Below, piece after piece: positions 9,322 to 17,826 of a stretch of 64,000 nt of DNA. The notes below the pieces were generated by a model, which was not told where the DNA came from, searched no databases, and was given only the letters and a program-made list of their open reading frames with translations. The position numbers and the translations under genes were made by a program. Within the stretch, counting starts at the first letter, position 1, and every line of letters begins with the position of its first letter. Source of the stretch: Rufibacter immobilis (GTDB lineage: Bacteria > Bacteroidota > Bacteroidia > Cytophagales > Hymenobacteraceae); NCBI RefSeq assembly GCF_003721565.1, contig NZ_RJJE01000002.1, positions 248,001 to 312,000 of the forward strand, written 5' to 3'.

Positions 9322-9360
9322 TATTTAGAGGCCGTTTTTGGAAAAAGAGCCCCTAAACAG
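9321..9360. repeat. GTTTAGGGGC palindromic repeat
   Basis: Full copy (ATTTAGAGGCCGTTTTTGG...CCCCTAAACAG), sandwiched between two independent terminators of converging genes. Confidence 0.85.
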
Positions 9361-9393
9361 AAAAGCCTCCGGTACAACCGGAGGCTTTTCTGC
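9359..9393 (-). terminator. Terminator of the lipoprotein/TonB locus
   Basis: Stem AGAAAAGCCTCCGGT / ACCGGAGGCTTTTCT, symmetric, facing the minus-strand lipoprotein gene. Confidence 0.8.
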
Positions 9394-9417
9394 AATGCAA
9401 GCAGCAAGATGAGGGCG

Positions 9418-9975
9418 TTATTGTATCTGGACCGGGAAGGTTACTTCCACATCAGTCTCGCCGGTGTTAATGGTGCTGGTGGCGTTCTTGAGGCCGGGCT
9501 GGTGCTTCAGGACTACCTGTAGGGTACCAGTGGAGGATGAGGTGGTCATCATTCTGGTGGTAATGCCTATGGGCAGGTTGTTGCTGTCCTTGTCAGTTGA
9601 AGTTACGGTCAGGTTTAGGCCGGGAGACGGCACATAGAAAAACTGGTGCTCGTGGCCTTCTTCTTGTACTTCCGCGGTGATGTCTTCTGCGGGACTTTTA
9701 GATTCGTCCAGCACCTGCACCGTTACTTCATACGTTTTATTGGCGGCCAATTGCGCACCGGTAATTACCGGGTTCGCGCCTCCGTCGCCGTCCAGGTCAC
9801 GGTAAGAAGCGGTTACGGTAGTGCCTCCGCCTTGCGGAACCATGGTCAATTTAAGGGTAGTGATGAGCTCTTCTTCGTTTTCAGGCAGTGGGTCTTCGTC
9901 ATTGCTGCAAGAGCTGGTCGTGAACACGGTGGCGGCAAACAGAATAGCGAGGGATGGTTTCAGAAATAATTTCAT
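9418..9975 (-). CDS. Lipoprotein linked to a TonB-dependent receptor
   Basis: A 185-residue lipoprotein: MKLFLKPSLAILFAATVFTT, then SSC with Cys23 as the lipidation site, followed by an acidic linker SNDEDPLPENEEE. The rest is beta-rich and includes an EEGHEHQFFY segment that could touch a metal. It lies 34 bases downstream of the TonB receptor gene on the same strand, and comparable small lipoproteins commonly follow metal receptors of this type in Bacteroidota. It is probably a surface or periplasmic accessory for capture of the same ligand; that role is inferred from context. Confidence 0.8.
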   Translation of the reverse strand: MKLFLKPSLAILFAATVFTTSSCSNDEDPLPENEEELITTLKLTMVPQGGGTTVTASYRDLDGDGGANPVITGAQLAANKTYEVTVQVLDESKSPAEDITAEVQEEGHEHQFFYVPSPGLNLTVTSTDKDSNNLPIGITTRMMTTSSSTGTLQVVLKHQPGLKNATSTINTGETDVEVTFPVQIQ

Positions 9976-10009
9976 GGTGTGTTTTACTTTAGGTAACTAA
10001 AAATCAAGG

Positions 10010-12406
10010 TTAGAAATGCAGCGGGATGCTCACCCGCAGGGTAATAGACCTGCCCACTTCATCGGCGTAGTACCGGAAGCGGTTCAGGTAATCTCGGTAG
10101 GCTTTGTTGAGCAGATTGCGGCCAATGAGGCCAATCTCCACTTGCTGCTTGCCTAGCTGTAAGGTGGTGCCGGCTTCGGCGTTCAAAAGAAAATAACTGG
10201 CCGGCGGCATGGCGTAGTCCCTTGCCAGATAATTGTCTGGGATATGGCGCTGCCTTGCCACGGCCAAGCCGCTGAGTTGGATAAAGTTTTGCGCAAAGGT
10301 TCCCTGGGCCCCCAGTTTGTCAAGAGTGTAGCGGAGGCTGTTCTCATAGCGGTCAGTGGGAATCCAGATCAGGTACTCGTCTGCGGAGCGGTTATAGGCC
10401 CGTACCAGAGAGGCTTTGGTGGCAAAGGCCAGGTGTTCCGTGAGCTGGTAAGACGCGCTCACATCTACCCCGGTAAACGTGGCGTTCGCCTGCTTTTGCC
10501 GGGCCGTCAGAAACGCTCCCCTAATGGTAAGGGTAGGCACCGTGTCTGGTTCCTGGTAGATGTAGTTGTCTATGTAGTTGCGGTACACACTGATCTCGCC
10601 GTTCAGGCGCTTGTTCTGCACGTAAGCCAGCGTAGCCATGAAGTTGTACGCCCGTTCCACGCCTAGATTGGCATTGCCGTACTCATAGGTGCCGGTGCCG
10701 TGGTGAATGCCGTTGCTGTACAGCTCACTGGTGGTAGGCGATCGCCAGGCGGTGGCGGCGTTGAACGCCAGGTTCAGGTGTGGGCCGAAGTCATAGATGG
10801 CACCCAGCGTACCAGAAAGGTTCTGGAACGTGTGGGTGGGCGTGAGCAACTCATTGTCTGGCCCGGCCTGCCCGGTTCTCTGCGGGGTGTCTTTGCGGTA
10901 CATGCGGGCCTGCAGATGCCGGTAGTCATACCTTAGGCCTGCCTCCAGGTGCCACTGGTTTTTCTCCCAACGCTCAATCCAGAACAGACCGCCGGTGTGG
11001 CTCTCATAGAACGGCACAAAGAAGCGTCCTTCAAACCGGTTGAACTGGTACTGGTAACTGGCGCCCAGGCTGCCCTTCAGGTTCCCGATGAGCGGGTGCT
11101 CCCAGAGGGCTTCGGTGTGGTGGGTTTCGATCTCAAACCTCAGGCCTGGCCGGCTGCGGTCGCCGTGCGCGTCATATTCCTCCCGCTGGTTGAACTGCCG
11201 CGCATACGTGAGGTGCAACTTGCCTGAGGGGCCGGTGCGGTAAAAGGCGTGCAACTTGAGCAGGTCATGCGTCACGTTCTGGTACGGCACCCCAATGGCA
11301 TAGGTGAAATCAGCCTCAGGCTCGGGACGTTCCCGCTGCAAAGCGTTCCGGATGTCGGTGAGGTTGCCCACGTGCGAGCCCGAGAATACCCCTAACTTGG
11401 TATGGAACCTGCTGAAATAAGCGTCTACGCCGTACTTCTCACGGGTCCAGCCGGCAGCCGCCGAAAAGTTCTGCTCCCGGTATCCGGTGTTGTCTAAGTA
11501 ATAGTCTGGCGTTTTGCTGTTGCCTGCTTGCTTGAGCGTGCCCTGCAAGCGCCAGCTTAAACTCGGCACCGCCGCCGGATTGCTTTCCACCATGCCAGAC
11601 ACCACGCCTTGGCGGTTGTGGCTCACGCCTACCAGATTCAGCACCGCACTGGTACCCGCCGAGTCCCGCAGGGGTTTGGGCTCCACCAGAATTACGCCGC
11701 CAATGGCATCGGCGCCGTAGCGTACGCCGGCGGCGCCTTTCACCACCGTTAGCTCAGAAGCCACAAAAGGGTCAATCTCGGGCGCGTGTTCAGAACCCCA
11801 TTGCTGGGCCTCGTGGCGCACGCCGTTGTTCATGACCAGAATGCGGTTGCTGTGCATGCCGTGGATGACCGGTTTGGCAATGCTGGGGCCAGTCTGTATG
11901 CTGCTCAGGCCGGTCATGCGTTCCAGGGCCTGGGCCAGCGACTGGCCTTGGGTTTGGGCAAGTTCGCGGCCGCTCAAATGGCTGCTGGCCTGCGTAGGCT
12001 GCTCCCGCTGGCGCGCGGCCCGCACCTCCACTGATCTAAGCAACAGAGCATCTGGGTGTAGCCTGAAATTTACCACCTCCGGGGCCCGGAAAAATTTCTC
12101 CAGCCGTTCAGAGGTATAGCCCAGGTAAGACACCACCAGTTTGTAGGTGCCGGGGCAGAGGTCATGGAAATGGTAGTGGCCGTTGGCATCTGTCACGCTG
12201 GTATGGGGCGTTCCCTCCAGCACTACGGTGGCCCCTATCAGAACACTGCGTCTCTCATGGTCTGTGACGGTGCCAGATAAAGTAATGCCGCAGTCTTTCT
12301 CAGAGACCGTCTCAGCCGCGGTAGGGCCACTCTGGGCGTACGCACTAGCCAGCGGCACGCAGGCGCACAGCAGAAGCAGCACAAGATAATTAATGTATTT
12401 GCGCAA
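10010..12406 (-). CDS. TonB-dependent receptor, probable metal (ZnuD-like) transporter
   Basis: A 798-residue outer-membrane receptor. Signal peptide residues 1-25; a CarboxypepD-regulatory-like domain about 42-115 (SGTVTDHERRSVLIGATVVL); a plug domain about 140-245 with IHGMHSNRILVMNNGVRHE and GAAGVRYGADAIGGVI; then a 22-strand barrel ending in ITLRVSIPLHF with a terminal aromatic. The His-containing plug text resembles zinc receptor ZnuD-type proteins. The start is TTG at 12406, since no in-frame ATG lies nearby and the signal peptide begins there. The gene sits between a His-rich small protein and a lipoprotein, which supports metal uptake. Confidence 0.88.
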   Translation of the reverse strand: MRKYINYLVLLLLCACVPLASAYAQSGPTAAETVSEKDCGITLSGTVTDHERRSVLIGATVVLEGTPHTSVTDANGHYHFHDLCPGTYKLVVSYLGYTSERLEKFFRAPEVVNFRLHPDALLLRSVEVRAARQREQPTQASSHLSGRELAQTQGQSLAQALERMTGLSSIQTGPSIAKPVIHGMHSNRILVMNNGVRHEAQQWGSEHAPEIDPFVASELTVVKGAAGVRYGADAIGGVILVEPKPLRDSAGTSAVLNLVGVSHNRQGVVSGMVESNPAAVPSLSWRLQGTLKQAGNSKTPDYYLDNTGYREQNFSAAAGWTREKYGVDAYFSRFHTKLGVFSGSHVGNLTDIRNALQRERPEPEADFTYAIGVPYQNVTHDLLKLHAFYRTGPSGKLHLTYARQFNQREEYDAHGDRSRPGLRFEIETHHTEALWEHPLIGNLKGSLGASYQYQFNRFEGRFFVPFYESHTGGLFWIERWEKNQWHLEAGLRYDYRHLQARMYRKDTPQRTGQAGPDNELLTPTHTFQNLSGTLGAIYDFGPHLNLAFNAATAWRSPTTSELYSNGIHHGTGTYEYGNANLGVERAYNFMATLAYVQNKRLNGEISVYRNYIDNYIYQEPDTVPTLTIRGAFLTARQKQANATFTGVDVSASYQLTEHLAFATKASLVRAYNRSADEYLIWIPTDRYENSLRYTLDKLGAQGTFAQNFIQLSGLAVARQRHIPDNYLARDYAMPPASYFLLNAEAGTTLQLGKQQVEIGLIGRNLLNKAYRDYLNRFRYYADEVGRSITLRVSIPLHF

Positions 12407-12471
12407 CTCAGTAAGAAAAAAGAAATGGGAAATAGGAGGAGCGTCCTCCCAGCGCCTTCGGCGGAAGAAAT

Positions 12472-12511
12472 GCGTTTTGGGCCTGTTTTCGGAAAAACGG
12501 CTCCTAAACAG
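12472..12511. repeat. GTTTAGGGGC palindromic repeat, diverged
   Basis: GCGTTTTGGGCCTG...CGGCTCCTAAACAG, between the His-rich gene and the receptor gene, both on the minus strand. Confidence 0.75.
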
Positions 12512-12556
12512 AAATACCCGGGATAGCGCAGCTACCCCATCCGAAGGAAAAGGAAA

Positions 12557-12895
12557 CTAAGCGTGTTGCGTGGCGGGCGGGCCGCGAAGAAAGTAGGAAG
12601 AGCTGGAAGTAACGTATCCGGGTTGGGGCGCGGCGGCCCCGTAAGAAACTTCAAAGGAGAAGGGGGTGGGCAGGACAACGGCTTCGCTGGGCTGGAATGG
12701 CGCGTGGAAGAGGTTGTCTGTGTGGCAGTGCGTGTGCTTCTGCCCAATGTGCGTCTGCGACTCATCGTGCGGGCGCTCCTCTTGCGTGTGCTCGTGCGCG
12801 TGCAACCGCAGCAGCAGTTCGTTGGGGGTCATGACCCGCGTAAACAGCAGCAGCAGAAAAAGGGCGCTATATCTGGTGAAGTTTCTCACAAACAC
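12557..12895 (-). CDS. Small His-rich exported protein upstream of the TonB receptor
   Basis: A 112-residue protein with one N-terminal hydrophobic stretch (RYSALFLLLLFTRVMTP) and a His/Cys-rich middle section, residues about 30-65 (LHAHEHTQEE, HDESQTHIGQKHTHCHTDN), that could chelate zinc, copper or nickel. Proteins of this design often precede TonB-dependent metal receptors in Bacteroidota. The order here (His-rich protein, receptor, lipoprotein, all minus strand) suggests one metal-responsive transcription unit, although a palindromic repeat sits in the 150-base gap before the receptor. The metal is not predictable. Confidence 0.7.
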   Translation of the reverse strand: MFVRNFTRYSALFLLLLFTRVMTPNELLLRLHAHEHTQEERPHDESQTHIGQKHTHCHTDNLFHAPFQPSEAVVLPTPFSFEVSYGAAAPQPGYVTSSSSYFLRGPPATQHA

Positions 12896-13080
12896 AAAAG
12901 ACTCACCGGTAAATATACTAAATCTTTGGCAAGGGAATCAACCGTCTGCGTATTTTGCCATTGCCAACCCTGACAACCTGTCATTTTCCAGAGGCTGGAA
13001 CAGCTTTTGCCTACCTGAATTGTTGATTGTTCATTGCTGACGGCTGATTATTGATTGTTTTGAGATACATATTCCTGTAA
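12896..13080. other. Intergenic spacer between His-rich gene and MITE-like element
   Basis: Includes the short direct words TGTTGATTGTTCATTGCTGA and TTATTGATTGTTT. It presumably holds the promoter of the minus-strand metal locus, but no TAnnTTTG match is evident. Confidence 0.3.
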
Positions 13081-13232
13081 GTTCCCTTTGAAGGGGGGAG
13101 AGGATGACGAAGGCAGTAGAAGAACCGTCTGCTTTAGCAATAAAAAAATTGGAATGATTCTCGGGAATGCGTGACTCTGCACGAGTAAATCAGCACGAGC
13201 AATCATCCCCCTACCCCCTTCAAAGGGGGACG
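13081..13232. repeat. MITE-like inverted-repeat element, copy 1
   Basis: Terminal arms based on CCCCCTTTGAAGGGGG (left, CCCTTTGAAGGGGGGAGAGG; right, CCTACCCCCTTCAAAGGGGG). The interior GATTCTCGGGAATGCGTGA and AAATCAGCACGAG is shared with the element at 19846-20015. No coding capacity. Confidence 0.8.
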
Positions 13233-13249
13233 AAGACGTACCTGTTTTG

Positions 13250-13289
13250 TGTTTAGCGCCTGTTTTTCAGAAAAGAGCCGCTAAACAGG
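13250..13289. repeat. GTTTAGGGGC palindromic repeat
   Basis: GTTTAGCGCCTGTTTTTCAG...AGAGCCGCTAAACAGG, about 65 bases ahead of htpG. Confidence 0.8.
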
Positions 13290-13352
13290 ACATCGGCCTA
13301 GGCCGAAAGCGAGAGAAAAAGAATTTAATTACTTACACAGATATAAACGGAA

Positions 13353-15179
13353 ATGGAAGAAAAAGGCACGATTTCGATTCACACCGAGAACATTTTCCCC
13401 ATCATCAAGAAGTTCTTGTACTCAGACCACGAGATTTTCCTGCGCGAGCTGGTTTCCAACGCCGTTGACGCGAGCCAGAAAGCCAAGAGCCTCAGCAGCA
13501 TTGGCGAGCTGAAAGGCGATTTAGGCGAGCTGAAGGTGACCGTGAAGGTGGACAAGGAGAAGAAGCAAATCATCATCTCGGACAACGGGATTGGGATGAC
13601 CGCCGAGGAGATCAAGAAATACATTAACCAGATTGCCTTCTCGGGCGCTACGGAGTTTGTGGAGCGCTACAAAGACTCCAACGCAGACAAGAGTCAAATC
13701 ATCGGGCAGTTCGGGCTTGGGTTCTACTCGGCGTTTATGGTGGCCAGCACCGTGGAGATTGACACTTTGTCGCACGCAGACGGCGCGGAGCCTGCGCACT
13801 GGATTTGCGACGGTTCTACCGAGTTTACCATCACCAACGGCACTAGAACCGAGCGCGGAACCGATGTAATTCTGAACATCGCCGAGGATTCTGAGGAGTT
13901 TTTGGAAGAGGCGCGTCTGCAGACCATCCTGAACAAATACTGCAAGTTCCTGCCAATACCAGTAGAGTTCAACGGCGAGGTTATCAACAACCCGAACCCG
14001 ATCTGGACCAAGTCGCCGTCTGATTTGACCGACGAAGACTACAAGAACTTCTACAAAGAACTGTACCCGTTCTCTGAGGACCCGCTGTTCTGGATTCACC
14101 TCAACGTGGACTATCCGTTCAACCTCACCGGTATCCTGTACTTCCCGAAGGTGAAGAACGAGTTCGATTTCCAGAAAAACAAAATCCAGCTCTACAGCCG
14201 GCAGGTGTTCATCACCGACGAGGTGAAAGACGTGGTGCCGGAGTTCCTGATGCTGCTGCACGGCGTGATTGACTCCCCAGACATTCCGTTGAACGTGAGC
14301 CGCTCCTTCCTGCAGGCCGATGCGAACGTGAAGAAAATCAACACCTACATCACCCGGAAGGTGGCCGACAAGCTGAACGAAATTTACAAGAAAGACCGCA
14401 CCGCCTACGAGGAGAAGTGGAACGACATTGCGGTGTTCGTGAAGTACGGCATGCTGTCAGACGACAAGTTCTACGAGAAAGCCAAAGACTTCGCGCTGCT
14501 GCAAAGCACCGACGAGAAATTCTATACCCTGGAAGAGTATCGCAATTACGTACAAGCCAACCAGACCGACAAAAACGGCAACCTGGTCATTCTCTACACC
14601 AACGACGCCGAGAAGCAGCACGCTTTCATTGAGACCGCCAAGAACCGCAACTATGACGTGGTGAAGCTGGACCACATGATTGACCCGCACTTCATCGGGC
14701 AGCTGGAGCAGAAACTGGAGAAAACTACGTTGAAGCGCGTTGACGCCGACACCATTGACAAGCTCATTGAGACCGATGCCAAGCCCGAAAGTGTTCTGTC
14801 TGAGGACGAGACTAAGCGCTTGAAAGAGCTCTTCGAGAAGGCTATTGACAACCAGAACATGACTGTAGGCGTGGAGGCGTTGAGCGTAGATGACCAGCCG
14901 GTGATTATCACCTTGCCCGAGTTCATGCGCCGTATGAAAGACATGAACCGCATGGGCGGCGGTGGCATGATGATGATGGGCAACCTACCCGACATGTACA
15001 ACGTGACCATCAACGCGAACCACCACATCAACCACCGCATCTTGAAAGGTGACGATGCCCGCGGCGAGAAGATAGCCAAACAAGCCTATGACCTGGCGTT
15101 GCTGTCGCAGAACATGCTTTCGGGCGCGGCCTTAACGGCCTTTGTGAAGCGAAGCGTGGAGTTGATTGACAAAGAGTAG
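13353..15179 (+). CDS. htpG: Molecular chaperone HtpG (Hsp90)
   Basis: A 608-residue bacterial Hsp90. The N-terminal GHKL ATPase has Glu32/Asn36 in RELVSNAVDA, DNGIGM at 77-82 and the GQFGLGF lid motif at 118-124. The middle domain carries NVSRSFLQ with the catalytic arginine, and the C-terminal dimerisation domain is present. A methionine/glycine run (GGGGMMMMG) lies in the last 100 residues. It folds or remodels client proteins in the cytosol, typically under heat or oxidative stress. It is single-gene, ended by the hairpin at 15207-15244. Confidence 0.97.
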   Translation: MEEKGTISIHTENIFPIIKKFLYSDHEIFLRELVSNAVDASQKAKSLSSIGELKGDLGELKVTVKVDKEKKQIIISDNGIGMTAEEIKKYINQIAFSGATEFVERYKDSNADKSQIIGQFGLGFYSAFMVASTVEIDTLSHADGAEPAHWICDGSTEFTITNGTRTERGTDVILNIAEDSEEFLEEARLQTILNKYCKFLPIPVEFNGEVINNPNPIWTKSPSDLTDEDYKNFYKELYPFSEDPLFWIHLNVDYPFNLTGILYFPKVKNEFDFQKNKIQLYSRQVFITDEVKDVVPEFLMLLHGVIDSPDIPLNVSRSFLQADANVKKINTYITRKVADKLNEIYKKDRTAYEEKWNDIAVFVKYGMLSDDKFYEKAKDFALLQSTDEKFYTLEEYRNYVQANQTDKNGNLVILYTNDAEKQHAFIETAKNRNYDVVKLDHMIDPHFIGQLEQKLEKTTLKRVDADTIDKLIETDAKPESVLSEDETKRLKELFEKAIDNQNMTVGVEALSVDDQPVIITLPEFMRRMKDMNRMGGGGMMMMGNLPDMYNVTINANHHINHRILKGDDARGEKIAKQAYDLALLSQNMLSGAALTAFVKRSVELIDKE

Positions 15180-15189
15180 CAGCCTGCTA

Positions 15190-15226
15190 GTTTAGCGCTG
15201 GTTTAGAAAAAAGAGGCCAGAAACGG
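15190..15226. repeat. GTTTAGGGGC palindromic repeat, decayed copy overlapping a terminator
   Basis: The left arm AGTTTAGCGCTGGTTTAGAA remains. The right arm is merged into the adjacent hairpin (GGCCAGAAACGG). Confidence 0.5.
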
Positions 15227-15244
15227 AAGTTTCTGGCCTCTTTT
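15207..15244. terminator. Bidirectional terminator between htpG and the AT-rich gene
   Basis: Stem AAAGAGGCCAGAAAC / GTTTCTGGCCTCTTT with A/T tails on both sides. Confidence 0.8.
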
Positions 15245-15262
15245 GGTTTTTAATGAGAAGTG

Positions 15263-16207
15263 TCAAAACAAACTAAGTTGGCCTCTTGAATCAATAATGG
15301 AGATAGAGATGAATTTAATTCTAGGTCTCTTTTCAATAAAGGTTCCTTGTTTGTCTTGTCTATCGATATACCCCTTGATTACACAGTTATTGAAAAGTGC
15401 GGTTTTGTAGTCTTTGATATTTCCTTTCTGAGGTAAACACGTTAAAACATGGTTTTGGTAAAGTAAGCCCAAAGTATTCGTCTTCTCATTACCCCTTGTG
15501 ATATGACCTTCTAATTCAACATAGGCACCATGTTCTAGTTCTGGGAAGAGTACTTCTTTGTCCTCTTCCTCATTTAAGAATATATATCTATTTTTATAAT
15601 TTACCCTTGCTTGTTCCTGTTCTAGCGGTTCAATATAGCCTATCACAAATTCTCTATCCTCTTCAACAATACCAATTATCTTCTGGAAGAGACTTTCAGG
15701 GCAATTAGAGAAATGCTCCAGAAATTCAACAGGAAACCAGAGTATTCTATCATAATCGTTTTTCAGCCCAATAAATCTATTATCTGGTGAAAAAGATATA
15801 TTTCTAAAGTTCTTTCTGCTTAATGCCCCTAAATGAGTAGCTGCTTTAATAACCCAAGTCATTGCCTTAAAAGCATTTCTGAAAATGTCTTTGAACCCAA
15901 AATCTTTGAAATCATTTTTGGCCATTTCTTCAAGAGCACTTCCAGCATACTTGCCAATGCTCCATGCCGCCAATCCTTTTAAAAGCAACTCGTCAAGATT
16001 CTCAGGGAATATTGCCTCCCAACTTCCTTTTCTAATTCGGACTGGAATTTCAAAAGGAATAAGTTCTAAGTCAGGATTTTCATGGTACAGAAAAAATCTA
16101 AGTGCCTCATCTATACCAGATAAAGCACTCGCTGTTTTTCGAGCATCTAAAAAGCCATCTTCAACAAGTTTTCCTTCATATTTAATAAAGGTTACAGCTG
16201 ATTCCAT
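15263..16207 (-). CDS. Unrecognised AT-rich protein ending in a beta-clamp-binding-like peptide
   Basis: A 314-residue soluble protein I do not recognise. An N-terminal alpha/beta segment (FIKYEGKLVEDGFLDARKTA, a Glu-rich middle) leads to a helical hydrophobic patch about 90-135 (LKGLAAWSIGKYAG, FKDIFRNAFKAMTWVIKAAT), then a beta-rich C-terminal half that resembles an OB- or EF-Tu-barrel-like fold (AYVELEGHITRGNEKTNTLG). The last residues are GQLSLF, matching the QL[SD]LF pentapeptide by which proteins bind the DNA polymerase sliding clamp. Base composition is clearly more AT-rich than its neighbours, suggesting horizontal transfer. The clamp link is an inference. Confidence 0.75.
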   Translation of the reverse strand: MESAVTFIKYEGKLVEDGFLDARKTASALSGIDEALRFFLYHENPDLELIPFEIPVRIRKGSWEAIFPENLDELLLKGLAAWSIGKYAGSALEEMAKNDFKDFGFKDIFRNAFKAMTWVIKAATHLGALSRKNFRNISFSPDNRFIGLKNDYDRILWFPVEFLEHFSNCPESLFQKIIGIVEEDREFVIGYIEPLEQEQARVNYKNRYIFLNEEEDKEVLFPELEHGAYVELEGHITRGNEKTNTLGLLYQNHVLTCLPQKGNIKDYKTALFNNCVIKGYIDRQDKQGTFIEKRPRIKFISISIIDSRGQLSLF

Positions 16208-16440
16208 GCAATTTTTGGTTAGTAATAAGTTATATCAACTTGTTGAGCTTACTTCACAGAGTTGAATATAGAATTGCGATTGTCAAGTTAGCTTTTTACA
16301 ATTTAATTATCCGGCCTCTTTGGGAGGAACCTTCTGCAAACCTTGCTTTTTAATCTTTCTTAAAAACCTTTCTTAGCTCTTTGATTCCTTTCTACATTGC
16401 ACTCATTCTTTCCCTCATCCTATTTAACTTTTCCCAAACC

Positions 16441-17709
16441 ATGACCAAACCCCTCCTTTCTTACCTTTCCATGGGCTTTTTAACACTGGTGCTAGGCTGC
16501 TCTTCCTGTTCAAAGGAAGCTTCTACCACGGCCACAACTACTTCCTCCCAAAGCAGTTCCAACTCAGCCAAGGCCAAACCGGGGCTTATCACCGGGGCAG
16601 ACCAGACACAGAAATACGTGCCGTACCTCAGAGGCAAGAAAGTGGGCATGGTGGTGAACCCTACTTCTATCATTGGCGATAAACCCAGTGTAGACAGCCT
16701 GTTGGCGCTGGGGGTTCAGGTGGTGAAGGTGTTCGGGCCGGAGCATGGGTTCAGGGGCAACGCCAGCAACGGCACCCATGTGGGCGATGAGGTAGATGAG
16801 AAAACCGGGATTCCCATTATCTCGCTGTACGGCAAAAAGAAGAAGCCCAGCAAAGAAGACCTGGCAGGCATTGATGTGCTCATCTATGACATCCAGGACG
16901 TGGGCGTACGGTTCTACACCAACATCAATACCCTCCGCGATGTGATGGAGGCTGCCGCCGAACACAAGGTGGAATTCATGGTGCTGGACCGACCTAACCC
17001 GCACGGCTACCTCATTGACGGCCCCATTCTGGACATGAAGCACAAGTCCGGCATCGGGCAGTTCCCAATCCCGATTGCGCATGGCGTAACGGTGGGCGAG
17101 TTTGCGCAGATGATCAACGGCGAAGGCTGGCTGGCGAATGGGCTTAAACTGGACAAGATCAATATCATTAAGCTGGCCAATTACCACCATGACATGCCGT
17201 ACGTGCTGCCAGTGAAGCCATCGCCTAACTTGAACACCGCCCAGTCTGTGATGCTCTACCCCAGCACCTGTCTATTTGAGGGCACCATCCTGAACCACGG
17301 GCGCGGCACACAGTATCCGTTCACGGTGTTGGGTGCGCCAGCTTTGCAAGGCAAATATGCGTTCTCCTACACCCCTGTGAGCATCCCCGGCATGAGCGAA
17401 AGCCCCTTGCACATGAACGAACTCTGCTACGGTCTGGACCTGCGTAATTATGACGTGGAACAGCTCAGAAGGAAACGCCAGATCAACATCAGTTGGCTCC
17501 TGGAGCTCTACAACGCTTACCCCCAGAAGGAGAAGTTCTTTGACTCCTCCTACAGCAAGCAGATGGGCGTGATAGAAAAATTGGTGGGCGTGACCGAGTT
17601 CCGGAAACAAGTACAGGAAGGTTGGTCTGAAGAGCGCATCAGGGAGACGTGGCAACCGGGGTTGGCGGCCTACAAAGAGATGCGGAAGAAATACCTGCTT
17701 TATCCGTAA
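16441..17709 (+). CDS. NamZ-type exo-beta-N-acetylmuramidase (DUF1343) lipoprotein
   Basis: A 422-residue lipoprotein (MTKPLLSYLSMGFLTLVLGC, Cys20). The DUF1343 domain is recognised from VKVFGPEHGFRG, LIYDIQDVGVRFYTNINTL and FMVLDRPNPHG. Characterised NamZ enzymes remove terminal MurNAc from cell-wall fragments for peptidoglycan recycling. I choose the ATG at 16441 because it starts a proper lipoprotein signal; an in-frame TTG at 16381 would add 20 residues. No MurNAc-utilisation genes adjoin it. A palindromic repeat follows 24 bases after the stop. Confidence 0.88.
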   Translation: MTKPLLSYLSMGFLTLVLGCSSCSKEASTTATTTSSQSSSNSAKAKPGLITGADQTQKYVPYLRGKKVGMVVNPTSIIGDKPSVDSLLALGVQVVKVFGPEHGFRGNASNGTHVGDEVDEKTGIPIISLYGKKKKPSKEDLAGIDVLIYDIQDVGVRFYTNINTLRDVMEAAAEHKVEFMVLDRPNPHGYLIDGPILDMKHKSGIGQFPIPIAHGVTVGEFAQMINGEGWLANGLKLDKINIIKLANYHHDMPYVLPVKPSPNLNTAQSVMLYPSTCLFEGTILNHGRGTQYPFTVLGAPALQGKYAFSYTPVSIPGMSESPLHMNELCYGLDLRNYDVEQLRRKRQINISWLLELYNAYPQKEKFFDSSYSKQMGVIEKLVGVTEFRKQVQEGWSEERIRETWQPGLAAYKEMRKKYLLYP

Positions 17710-17732
17710 GGCGAGCAAGAAGGCAAGCAAGT

Positions 17733-17772
17733 ACGTTTAGGGGCCGTTTTTCCAAAAACAGCCCCTAAACGT
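17733..17772. repeat. GTTTAGGGGC palindromic repeat
   Basis: A perfect consensus copy with CC in the loop, between converging namZ-like and DoxX-like genes. Confidence 0.9.
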
Positions 17773-17826
17773 TTATGATCGTTAAGTCCTTGTTTAACAA
17801 ATAGCAGGTGCTCTCAAGTAGCTGAC

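Noticed and set aside
16381-16440. TTG start adding 20 residues to the NamZ-like protein
   Set aside because: The downstream ATG starts a standard lipoprotein signal peptide.
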